64,000 bases of DNA from Flavobacteriales bacterium (GCA_004321735.1 SGZB01000001.1:23742-87741), one strand, 5' to 3'; positions 8,516 through 19,809 are shown, numbered from the stretch's first letter. The notes: a model not told the origin generated them from the sequence alone. Numbers and translations: made by a program.

Positions 8516-9398
8516 TCCTGTATTACTAAATGAATCTGTTGAAAGTTTGGAAATAAAAAATGGTGGTATTTATGTCGATTTGACCTTTGGAGGAGGAGGC
8601 CATTCTAAAGAAATACTAAAAAAAATTGATAAATCAGGAAAATTGATAGCTTTTGATCAGGATATAGATGCTCATAAAAATGCAATAAAAGACCCAAGAT
8701 TTCATTTGTTGCACCAAAACTTTATTTATTTAAAGCAAAATCTTGAATATTTAGGAATTAATAAAGTTGATGGAGTGTTAGCTGATTTAGGTGTTAGTTC
8801 TTTTCAGTTTGACACAAATGAAAGAGGTTTTACATACGCTAGTGATTCAAGACTAGATATGAGAATGGATATTAGTTCAGAACTTGATGCAGTAAGTTTA
8901 CTGAATGATTATGATGAATCTGAATTGTCAAGAATATTTTTTGATTTTTCAGACTTAAGAAATTCCAGAAAAATTGCTCAACTTATTTGTGTAAATAGAA
9001 AAAATAAGAAAATACAAATGTCAGATGAGTTAAATAAAATCTTAAAACCATTATACAATGACTCATATAAAAACAAATTTTTAGCACGTGTTTACCAAGC
9101 TATTAGAATTGAGGTCAATAATGAAATTAATGCATTAAAAAAAATGCTTAATCAAGTTGTTGAGGTTCTCTCAAAAAACGGAATAGTTTCTATAATAACA
9201 TATCATTCCATTGAAGATCGCTTAGTAAAAAGGTTTTTTAAAAACTCTTGCTTTGATAATGAACCAAAAAAAGATCATTATGGAAATAAAATTTTATCAT
9301 TGAAACCAAAGTACAATTTTATAACTCCTTCAAAATCTGAACTGAAGTTAAATAATAGATCTAGGAGTGCTAAGCTTAGATCTGCTTTCAAAATATGA
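8505..9398 (+). CDS. rsmH: 16S rRNA (cytosine-1402-N4)-methyltransferase RsmH
   Basis: SAM-dependent methylase (MraW) that modifies C1402 in the ribosomal P site. It starts YHNPVLLNESVE; the SAM loop TFGGGGHS is at 27-34, GVLADLGVSSFQFD and RGFTY follow, and TYHSIEDRLVK plus NNRSRSAKLR close the protein. Its 297 residues are usual. It overlaps mraZ by 11 bp and ftsL by 4 bp (ATGA), consistent with one coupled operon. Confidence 0.96.
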   Translation: MYHNPVLLNESVESLEIKNGGIYVDLTFGGGGHSKEILKKIDKSGKLIAFDQDIDAHKNAIKDPRFHLLHQNFIYLKQNLEYLGINKVDGVLADLGVSSFQFDTNERGFTYASDSRLDMRMDISSELDAVSLLNDYDESELSRIFFDFSDLRNSRKIAQLICVNRKNKKIQMSDELNKILKPLYNDSYKNKFLARVYQAIRIEVNNEINALKKMLNQVVEVLSKNGIVSIITYHSIEDRLVKRFFKNSCFDNEPKKDHYGNKILSLKPKYNFITPSKSELKLNNRSRSAKLRSAFKI

Positions 9399-9712
9399 GA
9401 AAAAAAATATTAAACATATTGTTTGGAAAATTCTTAATTGATCAAATAAATTCAAACAACTTAAAACTAATTCTATTTGTTTTTTTAATGGCTTTCACAT
9501 TGATTTTTTTATCTCACAGTGTTGATTCAAAAATTTATAGAATAAATATTCTCAGTAATGATGTAGCAGCAGTAGAATCAAATTTTATTGATCAAAGAAA
9601 AATTTTAATGAATATTAGAATGGAATCTAACATAAGAAAAAAACTTATCGATAAAAATATTGAACCTTCATTAAAATCACCTCTAAAAATTCTAGTTTCT
9701 AATGAAAAGTAA
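9395..9712 (+). CDS. ftsL: FtsL-like cell division membrane protein
   Basis: A 105-residue bitopic protein with a short cytoplasmic N-terminus, one transmembrane helix at about 23-40, and a periplasmic helical part around 45-85 that could form the FtsL-type coiled coil. Sequence similarity alone is weak. The call rests on topology, size and its place between rsmH and the division transpeptidase, exactly where ftsL sits in dcw clusters. It overlaps rsmH by 4 bp and ftsI by 11 bp. Confidence 0.8.
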   Translation: MRKKILNILFGKFLIDQINSNNLKLILFVFLMAFTLIFLSHSVDSKIYRINILSNDVAAVESNFIDQRKILMNIRMESNIRKKLIDKNIEPSLKSPLKILVSNEK

Positions 9713-11543
9713 TCATTTTGCTATAAAACTTATTTTAATTGCATTTGCATTTTTACTTGTTGGAGGATTAGTTGGATACAAACTAGTTGAAATTCAATTC
9801 ATTGAAGGAGATAAATACAGAAAAATAGCAAGTGATAAAACTATTAGAAATTATAAAATTAAGCCTATTCGAGGTAATATTTATTCCACTGATGGAAGTT
9901 TGTTAGCAACCTCAGTAACTAAGTATGATATTTATTTTGACACAAAAGTAGTTGATGATAAAATATTTAATAATGGACTTGAAAAGTTATCTCATCAGCT
10001 TACTCTAATTTCAAAAAAGAGTCAAGATGAGCTTTATAATTATATTCTAAATGCTAGGAAAAATGGCAATAGATATCTGTCTATTTTCAAAGGTATATCT
10101 AGAAATGAAGTAGAAAAAATAAAAAAATTCTCAATTTTTAAAAATGGACTGATAAAAGGGGGGTTGATTGTAAATAAAAGAGTTTCTAGAGAATATCCTT
10201 TAGGGAAAATTGCGGAAAGAACAATTGGTTATGAAAGATTAAATAGTCAAGGTTTTTTTAGTGGTGTTGGTCTCGAACATGGTTTTGGTACTTTGCTTAG
10301 AGGAAAAGATGGTTTTGAGATTCAAAGAAAAATCTATAACGGTCAGTGGAAAGCACTTGACAATGAAAACAAAAAGGAACCTATCAATGGATATGATATT
10401 GTTACAACAATAGATTCTGAAATTCAAGACATAGTACATGATTATTTGTTAGAACAAACTGAAAAGTTTCAAGCAGATCATTCATCAGCTATTGTTATGG
10501 AAGTTGAAACTGGAAATATAAAAGCAATCTCAAATTTTGGAATTACAGATGATGGTAAATATTATGAAAAATTAAACTATGCTGTTGGAGAATCTATTGA
10601 GCCAGGATCTACTTTTAAACTTGCAGCAATAGCAGCTGCATTAGAAGATCAGGTAATTGATACTACAACCTTAGTTGATACTGAAAAAGGAGAGCTTAAT
10701 TACTATGGATATAAGGTTAGAGATTCAAGAAAAGGAGGATATGGAAAAATAGATGTGATGGATGTGATTAGATTGTCCTCAAACACTGGTATAGTCAAAA
10801 TCATAGATTCAGTTTATAAAAATGATTCAAAGAGTTTTTCTGACAGACTCTACAATTTTGGAATTTATGAAAAAGTTCAAGAATCAATTAAAGGAGAACC
10901 TAACCCAAAAATTCCACATCCTAGTGATAAAAATTGGAATGGATTATCTCTTCCCTGGATGTCATATGGATACGGTTTGAGTATGACTCCATTACAAATA
11001 TTAACATTTTATAATTCTATAGCTAATGATGGAGAAATGGTTGGACCAAAATTTATATACAGTTTTAAAAAGCCAGGTTCTACAAATGAAGTTGTTTATG
11101 AAAAGAGAATTTTGAAAAAATCTATTTTTTCAAAAAAAACTAATAATATTTTAAAACAAATGTTATATGATGTTGTAAATCATGAAAATGGAACTGCAAA
11201 AAATATAAAATCTGATTACTTGAAACTTTCTGGAAAAACAGGGACTACTCAAGTAGATTATGCATCTGATGATATAAATTATATTTCAAGTTTTGTTGGT
11301 TATTTTCCAGCTAACAATCCCAAGTATTCATGTATTGTTGTTATAAATAAACCGAATAAAACATTGGGATATTATGGATCTTCTGTGGCAGCTCCAGTTT
11401 TTAAAAAAATTGCAGAAAAGATTCAATCAAAATCACCTCTAATTAAATTACATTCAAAAAATGAACTTTTTGATAAGCTAAAGCTTACTTCAAATTCAGA
11501 TGATAAAAAAATAAAAATTGATAATAATAAAATTGATTCATGA
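9702..11543 (+). CDS. ftsI: division-specific penicillin-binding transpeptidase (FtsI/PBP3)
   Basis: Class B PBP that crosslinks septal peptidoglycan in the periplasm. There is a single N-terminal membrane anchor (about 8-28), a dimerisation domain (about 50-220) and a transpeptidase domain. The active-site serine is in GSTFK (S about 303), the second motif is SSN (about 360), and the third is SGKTGT (about 510). Length is 613 residues; the tail after VAAPVFKKIAEKI is short and charged, with no PASTA domain, which many flavobacterial homologues carry (from memory). It overlaps ftsL and murE. Confidence 0.94.
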   Translation: MKSNHFAIKLILIAFAFLLVGGLVGYKLVEIQFIEGDKYRKIASDKTIRNYKIKPIRGNIYSTDGSLLATSVTKYDIYFDTKVVDDKIFNNGLEKLSHQLTLISKKSQDELYNYILNARKNGNRYLSIFKGISRNEVEKIKKFSIFKNGLIKGGLIVNKRVSREYPLGKIAERTIGYERLNSQGFFSGVGLEHGFGTLLRGKDGFEIQRKIYNGQWKALDNENKKEPINGYDIVTTIDSEIQDIVHDYLLEQTEKFQADHSSAIVMEVETGNIKAISNFGITDDGKYYEKLNYAVGESIEPGSTFKLAAIAAALEDQVIDTTTLVDTEKGELNYYGYKVRDSRKGGYGKIDVMDVIRLSSNTGIVKIIDSVYKNDSKSFSDRLYNFGIYEKVQESIKGEPNPKIPHPSDKNWNGLSLPWMSYGYGLSMTPLQILTFYNSIANDGEMVGPKFIYSFKKPGSTNEVVYEKRILKKSIFSKKTNNILKQMLYDVVNHENGTAKNIKSDYLKLSGKTGTTQVDYASDDINYISSFVGYFPANNPKYSCIVVINKPNKTLGYYGSSVAAPVFKKIAEKIQSKSPLIKLHSKNELFDKLKLTSNSDDKKIKIDNNKIDS

Positions 11544-12997
11544 AGAAGTTAGATTATTTATTATTAAATATTAATACAATAAAAATTTTAGGTGATAAAA
11601 TCATAGATATAGAATCAATAACAAATAATTCTGAAAAAGTATCAGAAAAATCGATGTTTATTGCTATTAAAGGTAATAATTCAGATGGTCATAATTATAT
11701 AGATCAAGCAATTTTAAATGGCGCTAAATGTATTGTGTGTCAAATTCTTCCAGAAAAAATAGTCAATAGCATAACTTACATAATTGTAAAGAATGTAAGA
11801 AGTGAGTATTCAAAAATATGTTCAAATTTTTTTGACAATCCTAGTGAAAAATTAAATCTAATTGGAATTACAGGAACAAATGGAAAAACAACAACGGCAA
11901 CATTCCTTTATGAAATTCTAAAACTTCAGAATATAAAATCAGGACTAATATCTACAAATTGTATTAAGATTCAGGATAAAAAATTTGACACAAATTTGAC
12001 AACACCAGATTCTTATGAAATCAATTTTTATTTAAATGAAATGGTTAGCCATGGAGTTGAATATTGTTTTATGGAAGTTTCCTCTCATTCGATCGTTCAA
12101 GATAGAATCAAGGGTCTAAATTTTAAAATAGGTGTTTTTACTAACATTTCTCATGATCATCTTAATTATCATAAAACTTTTAAAAATTATATAGAGGCAA
12201 AAAAAATATTCTTTGATAACCTAAGTTCTAAATCTATTTCATTATACAACAGTGATGATAAAAATGGTAGAATTATGATTCAAAATACATCTTCCAAAAT
12301 AAAATCTTTTTCTATCCATAAAAATTCAGATTATAAAATAAAAATTGTAGAAAATAATCTTGAGGGATTAGTTGTTGAAATTCAAAAAAATGTAATTCAT
12401 TCTCGGATTTCTGGAAATCACAATGCATATAATTTACTAGCTGCTTACGCTGTTTGTGATTTGTTAGGATTAGAAAAACAAAAAATTACACAATCATTGA
12501 GTATTCTCAAATCAGTAGAAGGCAGATTTGAAGTTATTTCTGAAAATAATAAAATAGGAATAGTTGATTTTGCACATACGCCTGATGCAATAAAAAAAGT
12601 ACTACTGTCATTAAGAGAATATGTTTCTGAAAAAAATAAGCTTATAACTATAGTTGGGTGTGGTGGTGGTAGAGATAAATTAAAAAGATTTAAGATGGGT
12701 AGCATCTCATCATCATTAAGTGATATTTCAATTTACACATCGGATAATCCTAGAGATGAAGATCCTAATCAAATAATTAAAGATATGCTTGAAGGAGTAG
12801 AAATAGAAAATAGAGATAAAGTATTAGTAATTCAGAATAGAGAAAAGGCAATTGAAAAAGGCGTTAAGTTATCAAATGAAAAAGATGTAGTTGTTGTGTT
12901 AGGAAAAGGTCATGAAAAATATCAATTAATTGGAAATAAAAAAATTGAATTCAGTGACAAAGAAAAGCTGAGTTATTATTTAAAAAGAGCTGTTTAA
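11540..12997 (+). CDS. murE: UDP-MurNAc-L-Ala-D-Glu:meso-diaminopimelate ligase
   Basis: Cytoplasmic Mur ligase that adds the third residue of the peptidoglycan stem peptide. The ATP loop GTNGKTTT is at about 112-119; EVSSHS and [12 protein letters not shown] are ligase family blocks. The DNPRDE motif near 402 is the signature of the diaminopimelate-specific enzyme, so the wall should contain meso-DAP. At 485 residues it is full length. It overlaps ftsI by 4 bp and shares one base with mraY (TAATG). Confidence 0.96.
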   Translation: MKKLDYLLLNINTIKILGDKIIDIESITNNSEKVSEKSMFIAIKGNNSDGHNYIDQAILNGAKCIVCQILPEKIVNSITYIIVKNVRSEYSKICSNFFDNPSEKLNLIGITGTNGKTTTATFLYEILKLQNIKSGLISTNCIKIQDKKFDTNLTTPDSYEINFYLNEMVSHGVEYCFMEVSSHSIVQDRIKGLNFKIGVFTNISHDHLNYHKTFKNYIEAKKIFFDNLSSKSISLYNSDDKNGRIMIQNTSSKIKSFSIHKNSDYKIKIVENNLEGLVVEIQKNVIHSRISGNHNAYNLLAAYAVCDLLGLEKQKITQSLSILKSVEGRFEVISENNKIGIVDFAHTPDAIKKVLLSLREYVSEKNKLITIVGCGGGRDKLKRFKMGSISSSLSDISIYTSDNPRDEDPNQIIKDMLEGVEIENRDKVLVIQNREKAIEKGVKLSNEKDVVVVLGKGHEKYQLIGNKKIEFSDKEKLSYYLKRAV

Positions 12998-14199
12998 TGT
13001 TATATTATTTATTCGAATATATTGAATCAAATTTTCAAATTGCGGGAGCTAGTTTGTTCCAGTATTTATCTTTTAGATCTGCAATTACTTTTATCACTGC
13101 GCTTTTAATTTCAACAATTTTTGGAAAAAAAATAATCAATTTTCTAGCAAAGAAACAAATTGGTGAAAATATCAGAAAATTAGATTTACCTGATGAAGAA
13201 TTAAAGAAAGGTACACCTACGATGGGAGGTCTTATTATCATTATTTCAACTATAATTCCGATTTTACTTTTTTCAGATTTTAATAATTCATATGTTATAA
13301 TTCTTTTAGTTTCTACATTTTGGCTAGGGCTAATTGGTTTTATTGATGATTATATTAAGGTTTTCAAAAAAAACAAAGCAGGTTTAAAAGGTGCATTTAA
13401 AATTGCAGGACAAGTAATATTAGGTTTATATATTGGATTTAATGTTTACTTTAATCCAGACATAAAAATCAAACTTAGTTCTGACTCTTTAGTTCAATCA
13501 GAGCAAATTGATAATTTAAGAAGCTCAGGAAATCTAAAAACTACAATTCCATTTTTTAAGAATAACGAACTAGATTATGAGCAAATCTTTAATATCAAAC
13601 CTGACAATTATAATTGGGTTTTTTATGTTCTTATAATAACATTTATTATTGTATCAGTATCAAATGGAGCAAATTTGACTGACGGTCTTGACGGTCTAGC
13701 AGCAGGAAGTTCTGCAATAATCATTTTTACACTTGCAATTTTTTCATGGATCTCAGGAAATATAATTTTTTCAGAATACCTCAATATACTGTATATACCT
13801 GGCATAGGTGAAATAGTTGTATTTATTGCGGCGCTTTTAGGTGGAATAATTGGGTTTCTGTGGTATAATACTTATCCAGCTCAAATATTTATGGGTGACA
13901 CAGGTAGTTTAACACTGGGTGGAATTATAGCAGTTATCGCAATTTTAGTAAGAAAAGAACTTCTCTTACCTATTCTTTGTGGGGTTTTTTTAGTAGAAAG
14001 CTTATCTGTAATCATACAAGTTACTTATTTCAAATACACAAAAAGAAAATTTGGAAATGGTGTTAGAGTTTTTTTAATGACACCAATTCATCATCATTTT
14101 CAAAAACTTGGATACAATGAAAGTAAAATCGTGTCCAGGTTTTGGATTATCTGTATTATGCTGGCAATTATTTCATTAATAACCCTTAAAATAAGATGA
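12997..14199 (+). CDS. mraY: phospho-N-acetylmuramoyl-pentapeptide transferase
   Basis: Integral membrane enzyme that makes lipid I from undecaprenyl phosphate and UDP-MurNAc-pentapeptide. Signatures are GTPTMGG at about 72, the catalytic DDYIKVF at about 116, [10 protein letters not shown] at about 225, [11 protein letters not shown], and TPIHHHF at about 361. About ten hydrophobic segments are evident. Length is 400 residues; a roughly 60-residue extra segment around 150-205 is common in Bacteroidota MraY, from memory. It overlaps murD by 4 bp. Confidence 0.97.
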   Translation: MLYYLFEYIESNFQIAGASLFQYLSFRSAITFITALLISTIFGKKIINFLAKKQIGENIRKLDLPDEELKKGTPTMGGLIIIISTIIPILLFSDFNNSYVIILLVSTFWLGLIGFIDDYIKVFKKNKAGLKGAFKIAGQVILGLYIGFNVYFNPDIKIKLSSDSLVQSEQIDNLRSSGNLKTTIPFFKNNELDYEQIFNIKPDNYNWVFYVLIITFIIVSVSNGANLTDGLDGLAAGSSAIIIFTLAIFSWISGNIIFSEYLNILYIPGIGEIVVFIAALLGGIIGFLWYNTYPAQIFMGDTGSLTLGGIIAVIAILVRKELLLPILCGVFLVESLSVIIQVTYFKYTKRKFGNGVRVFLMTPIHHHFQKLGYNESKIVSRFWIICIMLAIISLITLKIR

Positions 14200-15542
14200 T
14201 TAATCAAAAAGAAATAGGAATTATAGGTTCTGGTATAAGTGGGTCGGGTGCTGCAAAATTGGCTTTAAGAAATAAATTAAATTTTTTTATGTCAGATTAT
14301 TCTGAAATAGGTAATGATATTAAAGAACTTTTAAATAAAAATAATATTGAGTTTGAAGAAAATGGTCATGATTGGGAAAGATTAAGTGGTTGTGATGAAA
14401 TAATACTTAGTCCAGGAATTTCTTCAAAAAAAATATTGTTAAAAATCCCGAATTATGATTCTAAAAATATTATATCTGAGATTGAATTTGCAAGCAGATA
14501 TACTGATGCAAAAATAATTGCAATAACAGGCACAAATGGCAAAACTACCACCAGTTATTTAATATATCATATTTTAAAGTCTTCAGGTTTAAATGTAGGA
14601 CTTGCAGGTAATTTAGGTATTAGTTTTTCTGAGACAATATGTCAAAGAAAATATGAGTATTATGTTCTTGAAGTAAGTAGTTTTCAACTAGAAAATATCA
14701 AAAAATTTAAGCCATTTATTTCAATTATACTTAATGTCTCTAATGATCATTTAGATAGATATAATTACTCAATCAAAGAGTATACTAGGGCTAAATTTAA
14801 TATAAGTTCAAATCAGGACTCTAACGATTATTTAATAATTAATACTATGTGTAAACATTCGTCACAATTTCTTTCACAAAATAAAATTAGTTCACAATTA
14901 ATTCATGTTGGATCAGAAAAAAATGATGGAAAAAATAAAATTTTTAAAGAAAAAAATATAATCAAATCAACCATAAATAATAAAAATGTTATGTTTAATT
15001 TAAACGAATTCTCATTGCGTGGAGATCATAATGTTCAAAATTCAATGGCAGCAATATGTGTGTCACAAATTTTAAATATTTCAAATGACTCGATTAAAGA
15101 AAGTTTAAAAACTTTTCAAAATGTTCCTCATAGGTTAGAACATTTTTTAACGATTCAAAAAGTCAAATATGTAAATGATTCTAAAGGAACTAATGTCAAT
15201 GCTGCCTATTATGCTTTAGAATCAATCAAGGGATCGGTTATATGGATAGCAGGAGGTGTAGACAAAGGAAATGACTATAAAGATTTGATTCCATTAGTAA
15301 ATCAAAAAGTTAAAGCAATTATTTGTTTAGGTATTGACAATTCTAAATTAATTGAATTCTTTTCACCTTATTGTGAAACAATAATGAGCACTGATAATAT
15401 AAAGGATGCTGTAAGAAATTCTTATAGGCTTTCAGAAAAAAATGATACAGTACTACTATCACCTGCTTGTGCAAGTTTTGATTTATTTGAAAATTTTGAA
15501 GATAGAGGAAATAAATTTAAAGAAGAAGTAAGAAAATTATGA
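14196..15542 (+). CDS. murD: UDP-MurNAc-L-alanine:D-glutamate ligase
   Basis: Mur ligase for the second stem-peptide residue. It has an N-terminal Rossmann-like domain with [13 protein letters not shown], the ATP loop GTNGKTTTS at about 111, the LEVSSFQLE block, [16 protein letters not shown] and VNDSKGTN, and a C-terminal [19 protein letters not shown] motif typical of MurD. Its 448 residues are full length. It overlaps its neighbours on both sides by 4 bp (ATGA). Confidence 0.97.
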   Translation: MINQKEIGIIGSGISGSGAAKLALRNKLNFFMSDYSEIGNDIKELLNKNNIEFEENGHDWERLSGCDEIILSPGISSKKILLKIPNYDSKNIISEIEFASRYTDAKIIAITGTNGKTTTSYLIYHILKSSGLNVGLAGNLGISFSETICQRKYEYYVLEVSSFQLENIKKFKPFISIILNVSNDHLDRYNYSIKEYTRAKFNISSNQDSNDYLIINTMCKHSSQFLSQNKISSQLIHVGSEKNDGKNKIFKEKNIIKSTINNKNVMFNLNEFSLRGDHNVQNSMAAICVSQILNISNDSIKESLKTFQNVPHRLEHFLTIQKVKYVNDSKGTNVNAAYYALESIKGSVIWIAGGVDKGNDYKDLIPLVNQKVKAIICLGIDNSKLIEFFSPYCETIMSTDNIKDAVRNSYRLSEKNDTVLLSPACASFDLFENFEDRGNKFKEEVRKL

Positions 15543-16681
15543 ATATAATTTCAAATTTGAAAGGTGATAAAGTAGTATGGTATGTTGTATTGGCATTATC
15601 AATTTTTTCTTTTTTACCAGTATTTAGTGCTAGCTCAAATTTTGGATCTACTCTAATTTTTTCAAATTTGTTTAAACATGTAGCAATAATAATTATAGGG
15701 ATATTAATTATGTATGCTACTCATCTTGTAGATTATAAATATTTTAAAGGTCTTTCTAAAATAATATTGCCATTTGTAATATTATTATTGGCTTTTACAG
15801 CATTTCAAGGAAATGAGATTGAAGGTGCTAATGCAAATAGATGGTTAAATATTCCTTTTGTAGGAGTTTCATTTCAACCATCATCTTTAGCATCAATTTT
15901 TCTTTTAATTTATGTATCAACTTACCTATCAAAAAATCTAGAAACTAAGATAGATTTTAAATCTTCTTTTATTCCTCTGTGGATTCCAATTGTTGTAGTT
16001 CTAATGTTGATTTTACCCTCAAACTTTTCAACTGCTTTCATGATATTTTTAATGGTTCTTACAATTATTTTTGTAGGACAGTATCCACTAAAATATATAT
16101 TTTCAATTATATTTTTAATAATCACATGCGCATCAATATTTGTAACTCTTGCTCAAAAATATCCAGATATTTTTCCTAATAGAGTTGATACTTGGGTAAA
16201 TAGATTTGAGAATTATGGTAATCTTGACGATGATGCTTCAAATTATCAAATAAGTAGAGCAAAAGCAGCAATTGCGAATGGATCTTTATTTGGTGTTGGG
16301 GCAGGAAAAAGTTCAATGAAATATATACTTCCACAAAGTACCTCTGACTTCATTTTTTCCATAATTGCTGAGGAATATGGATTTATTGTTGCCGGTTTAA
16401 TTTTGTTTTTGTACTTGATTTTACTATTCAGAATTATAATTATATCGTATAAATCTAATTCAGGTTTTGGAAAATTAGTAGCACTTTCAGTTGGGTTGCC
16501 TATAATTTTACAAGCTTTAATTAACATGGGTGTCGCAGTTCAATTATTTCCAGTAACTGGACAACCTCTTCCGCTAATAAGTATGGGAGGAACCTCAATT
16601 TGGACAACTTTTTTAGCGTTGGGTATTTTATTAAGTGTAAGCAATAAAGACTTGAATAATGAAACCAAAGCATATGAGTAG
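15539..16681 (+). CDS. ftsW: septal peptidoglycan glycosyltransferase FtsW (SEDS)
   Basis: SEDS-family polytopic membrane protein that polymerises lipid II at the septum with FtsI. About ten hydrophobic segments over 380 residues are visible. The family motifs are the ANRWLNIPFVGVSFQPS loop, PSNFSTA, FSIIAEEYGF, and the C-terminal GQPLPLISMGGTS. It lies between murD and murG as in most dcw clusters, with a 4-bp overlap to murD and an 8-bp overlap to the chosen murG start. Confidence 0.95.
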   Translation: MNIISNLKGDKVVWYVVLALSIFSFLPVFSASSNFGSTLIFSNLFKHVAIIIIGILIMYATHLVDYKYFKGLSKIILPFVILLLAFTAFQGNEIEGANANRWLNIPFVGVSFQPSSLASIFLLIYVSTYLSKNLETKIDFKSSFIPLWIPIVVVLMLILPSNFSTAFMIFLMVLTIIFVGQYPLKYIFSIIFLIITCASIFVTLAQKYPDIFPNRVDTWVNRFENYGNLDDDASNYQISRAKAAIANGSLFGVGAGKSSMKYILPQSTSDFIFSIIAEEYGFIVAGLILFLYLILLFRIIIISYKSNSGFGKLVALSVGLPIILQALINMGVAVQLFPVTGQPLPLISMGGTSIWTTFLALGILLSVSNKDLNNETKAYE

Positions 16682-17759
16682 GAGAGTATTAATATCAGGA
16701 GGTGGTACTGGAGGTCATATTTATCCAGCAATAAGCATTGCTAATGAATTTAAAAAAAGAAATGAGGAATATGAAATTTTATTTGTTGGTGCAAAAGGAA
16801 GAATGGAGATGAAAAAAGTTCCGAAAAACGGATATAAAATAAAAGGTATTTGGATAACAGGAATTAACAGGAAAAATATTTTTTCAAATATTTTATTTCC
16901 ATTAAAGTTAATTATTAGTTTAATACAATCATTTTTCATAGTAATTAAGTTTAATCCAGACATTACAATTGGAACAGGTGGTTTTGCCAGTGGACCAGCT
17001 TTAATTATATCTCATTTTTTTAATAAACCAATTTTATTGCAAGAACAAAATTCTTTTCCAGGAATTACAAACAAAATATTAGCCAAATACGCAAAAAAAA
17101 TTTTTGTTGCATATGAAAATATGGACAAGTTTTTTCCTGAGAATAAAATTTTAAATTTTGGTAATCCAATTAGAAATAGACTTTTTAATATTAAGCCAAA
17201 AGATATAGAGGTATTTAAAAAAAATAATGAAATCAAGAATAATAAAACCATATTATTTTTAGGAGGAAGTTTAGGTGCAAAAGTTATGAATGATTATGTT
17301 TTTAATAATGAGAATTATTTTAATGAGAATAATTATCAAGTTATTTTACAATGTGGGGAACGATACCAAGAAAATTATCTTAACAAAAGCACAAGTTTAA
17401 TAAAGGTTATTCCATTTATAGATGATATGCATTTAGCTTATTCTTGTTCAGATTTAATCGTTTCAAGATCTGGAGCTATTATTATTTCAGAACTTTCAAA
17501 TTTAGGGAAGCCAGTAATTTTTATTCCATCGCCTAACGTAGCTGAAGATCACCAAACAAAAAATGCAAAGTACTTATATGAAATTGAAGCTGCAGAATTA
17601 GTACATGAGGACGAGATAGACTATAAGCTTAACAGTATCATAAAAAAAATATTTGCGGATGAAAAACTCAAGGAAAAATTATCGAAAAATTTAAAAAAAA
17701 TATCAAATAATAATTCAACTGAATTAATAGTTGATCAAATAGAAAATTATATAGTTTGA
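16674..17759 (+). CDS. murG: UDP-GlcNAc:lipid I N-acetylglucosaminyltransferase
   Basis: Peripheral GT-B glycosyltransferase making lipid II. The N-terminal lipid-side motif GGGTGGHIYPA lies at about 9-19, with GTGGFASGPA, LQEQNSFPG, FLGGSLGA and the UDP-binding VSRSGA plus PSPNVAEDHQTKNA. I chose the ATG at 16674 because it places MSRRVLISGGG in the usual N-terminal register; an in-frame ATG at 16659 would add five residues and lengthen the ftsW overlap. Length is 361 residues. Confidence 0.95.
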   Translation: MSRRVLISGGGTGGHIYPAISIANEFKKRNEEYEILFVGAKGRMEMKKVPKNGYKIKGIWITGINRKNIFSNILFPLKLIISLIQSFFIVIKFNPDITIGTGGFASGPALIISHFFNKPILLQEQNSFPGITNKILAKYAKKIFVAYENMDKFFPENKILNFGNPIRNRLFNIKPKDIEVFKKNNEIKNNKTILFLGGSLGAKVMNDYVFNNENYFNENNYQVILQCGERYQENYLNKSTSLIKVIPFIDDMHLAYSCSDLIVSRSGAIIISELSNLGKPVIFIPSPNVAEDHQTKNAKYLYEIEAAELVHEDEIDYKLNSIIKKIFADEKLKEKLSKNLKKISNNNSTELIVDQIENYIV

Positions 17760-19105
17760 AAAAATTAGGCTTTAAAAATTATTTTTTTATTGGAATTGGA
17801 GGAATTGGCATGTCTTCCCTTGCTAGGTATTTAAAATTTAAAGAAAAAAATGTTTCTGGATATGACTTAAATCAATCAAAAATAACAAATCAATTAAAAG
17901 ATTTAGAAATTGAAATAATATTTAAAGAACAAATTGATTTAATTGAAAAAATTTATTTGAATGTTGAGGATACTCTAATTATTTATACACCTGCTATCCA
18001 ATCACACAATATTTTATATAAGTATTTTATTGAAAATAATTTTAAGATAATTAAGAGATCAGATTTATTACAATTAATAACTTATGATAAGTTTACAATT
18101 GCAGTTTCCGGAACTCATGGAAAAACAACTGTTACTAGTCTTTTAACAAATATTTTTTCTCATTCTGATATTGAATTTACTTCTTTTTCAGGTGGCATAA
18201 TGAAAAACTTTAATTCAAACTTATATGTCCAAGGTGATAAAATTTTTATTGTTGAAGCAGATGAATATGATAAATCATTTTTAAAACTCAATCCTGATAT
18301 ATTATGTATAAATAATATTGACGAGGATCATTTAGATGTTTATGATGATTATAATGATTTAAAATATTCTTTTGAAAAGTTTATAAAACAAATTAAGAGT
18401 GGTGGTAGTTTGATTTTTAATGAGAATTTAAACTTTATCGGTAAGAGCTTTGGTATTAATAAAGAATCAAATTATAAACTTCACAATATTGTTTTTAAAA
18501 ATTTACAGTCAATTTTCGATGTTGAATATAAAAATATATTTCTAAAAAATATTGAGCTTAATATGGTTGGATTTCATAATTGTTTAAATGCTCTAGCTGC
18601 TATAGCTATCTCATTAGAGTTTAATATTCCTAAAGAAATAATAAAAAAAGGATTAAAAGAGTTTAAGGGCATTGAAAGAAGATTTTCGGTAGAATTGATC
18701 GATCCAGTAATTTATATTGATGATTATGCTCACCATCCAAGTGAAATAATTAGTGTATATAAAACACTTTCTGATTTATTTCCAAAAAAGAAAAAATTTG
18801 CAATTTTTCAACCTCATCTTTACTCGAGAACGAGAGATTTTATGGATGATTTTGCAAATAGCCTAAGTAATTTCGACAAGGTTGCATTATTAGAGATATA
18901 TCCAGCTAGAGAGAAATCTATACCTGGGATTAGTTCAGAAAAATTACTTGAAAAAATTAAAGTTTTTGATAAGTCATTAACTGATGAAAAAGGCATAATT
19001 AATATTATTAATCAAAATGATAATGAGGTTATTGTTACAATGGGTGCTGGAGATATAGGAAACCTAGTTAATAAGATAAAAAAGGAAATAGCAGTTGAAA
19101 TTTAA
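17756..19105 (+). CDS. murC: UDP-MurNAc:L-alanine ligase
   Basis: First Mur ligase of the stem peptide. It shows FIGIGGIGMSSLARYL at the N-terminus, the ATP loop SGTHGKTT at about 118, VEADEYDKSF, NNIDEDHLDVYD, and DDYAHHPSEI, all specific to MurC. Length is 449 residues. The start is TTG at 17756, which overlaps the murG stop as TTGA; no ATG lies near enough to serve instead. Confidence 0.96.
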   Translation: MKKLGFKNYFFIGIGGIGMSSLARYLKFKEKNVSGYDLNQSKITNQLKDLEIEIIFKEQIDLIEKIYLNVEDTLIIYTPAIQSHNILYKYFIENNFKIIKRSDLLQLITYDKFTIAVSGTHGKTTVTSLLTNIFSHSDIEFTSFSGGIMKNFNSNLYVQGDKIFIVEADEYDKSFLKLNPDILCINNIDEDHLDVYDDYNDLKYSFEKFIKQIKSGGSLIFNENLNFIGKSFGINKESNYKLHNIVFKNLQSIFDVEYKNIFLKNIELNMVGFHNCLNALAAIAISLEFNIPKEIIKKGLKEFKGIERRFSVELIDPVIYIDDYAHHPSEIISVYKTLSDLFPKKKKFAIFQPHLYSRTRDFMDDFANSLSNFDKVALLEIYPAREKSIPGISSEKLLEKIKVFDKSLTDEKGIINIINQNDNEVIVTMGAGDIGNLVNKIKKEIAVEI

Positions 19106-19808
19106 AATATTAAATATTGTTTTTGTTTTAATAAACATCATAATTGTGGGTGGTATAATATTTTTTAATTTGAAAAATACTTCTGAAAAATTGATTTTTA
19201 ATGAAAAAAATATTCAATTTTCATCAAATAACTTTATAAATAACGATTCTATTAAGATCAATTTATTGGATAATTATAAAAGCTTAGATTCACTTAATGC
19301 TGACATAGAAACAGTATATGAAATTGAACAAATAATAAGTCGAATCCCTTTTATTAAAAAGGCAAATGTTTACTTGACTGTTAATTCAGATCTAATTATT
19401 CAAGTTCAAGAAAAAAAACCAGTTTTGAATTTATATAATTCTGATTATTTATTGTCAGAAAATGGACAATTAATACCTAAAATTGATTCTTTAAATATTG
19501 ACCTAATAAGTTTTTTTGGAGAAATAGATCCTACTATTTATATAAACCTCTCAAATCTTTCAAAAATGATCATAAAAGATGATTTTTTAAAAGATCATAT
19601 AAAATATATATACTCTGATAGTTTAAGCTTTTATTTAAGCGTCAACAGGTTTAATTATAATATTGAACTAGGAAGTTTAGAAAATATTTCTGAAAAATTA
19701 AATAATTATAAGGTTTTTATAGCATCGATAATGGATGATGAAATTCTTAATAAATATTCACATCTGAACCTAAAATTTAACAAACAAGTAATTGCTCAAA
19801 AAAAATAA
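19095..19808 (+). CDS. ftsQ: cell division protein FtsQ
   Basis: Bitopic divisome protein: a short cytoplasmic N-terminus, one transmembrane helix at about 5-25, then a periplasmic region that should hold the POTRA-like and beta domains (EIEQIISRIPFIKKANVYLTVNSDLIIQVQEKKPVLNLY). At 237 residues it is typical of Bacteroidota. Sequence conservation is low, but the order murC-ftsQ-ftsA-ftsZ is diagnostic. The start is TTG at 19095, overlapping murC by 11 bp. Confidence 0.88.
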   Translation: MKFKILNIVFVLINIIIVGGIIFFNLKNTSEKLIFNEKNIQFSSNNFINNDSIKINLLDNYKSLDSLNADIETVYEIEQIISRIPFIKKANVYLTVNSDLIIQVQEKKPVLNLYNSDYLLSENGQLIPKIDSLNIDLISFFGEIDPTIYINLSNLSKMIIKDDFLKDHIKYIYSDSLSFYLSVNRFNYNIELGSLENISEKLNNYKVFIASIMDDEILNKYSHLNLKFNKQVIAQKK

Positions 19809-19809
19809 T

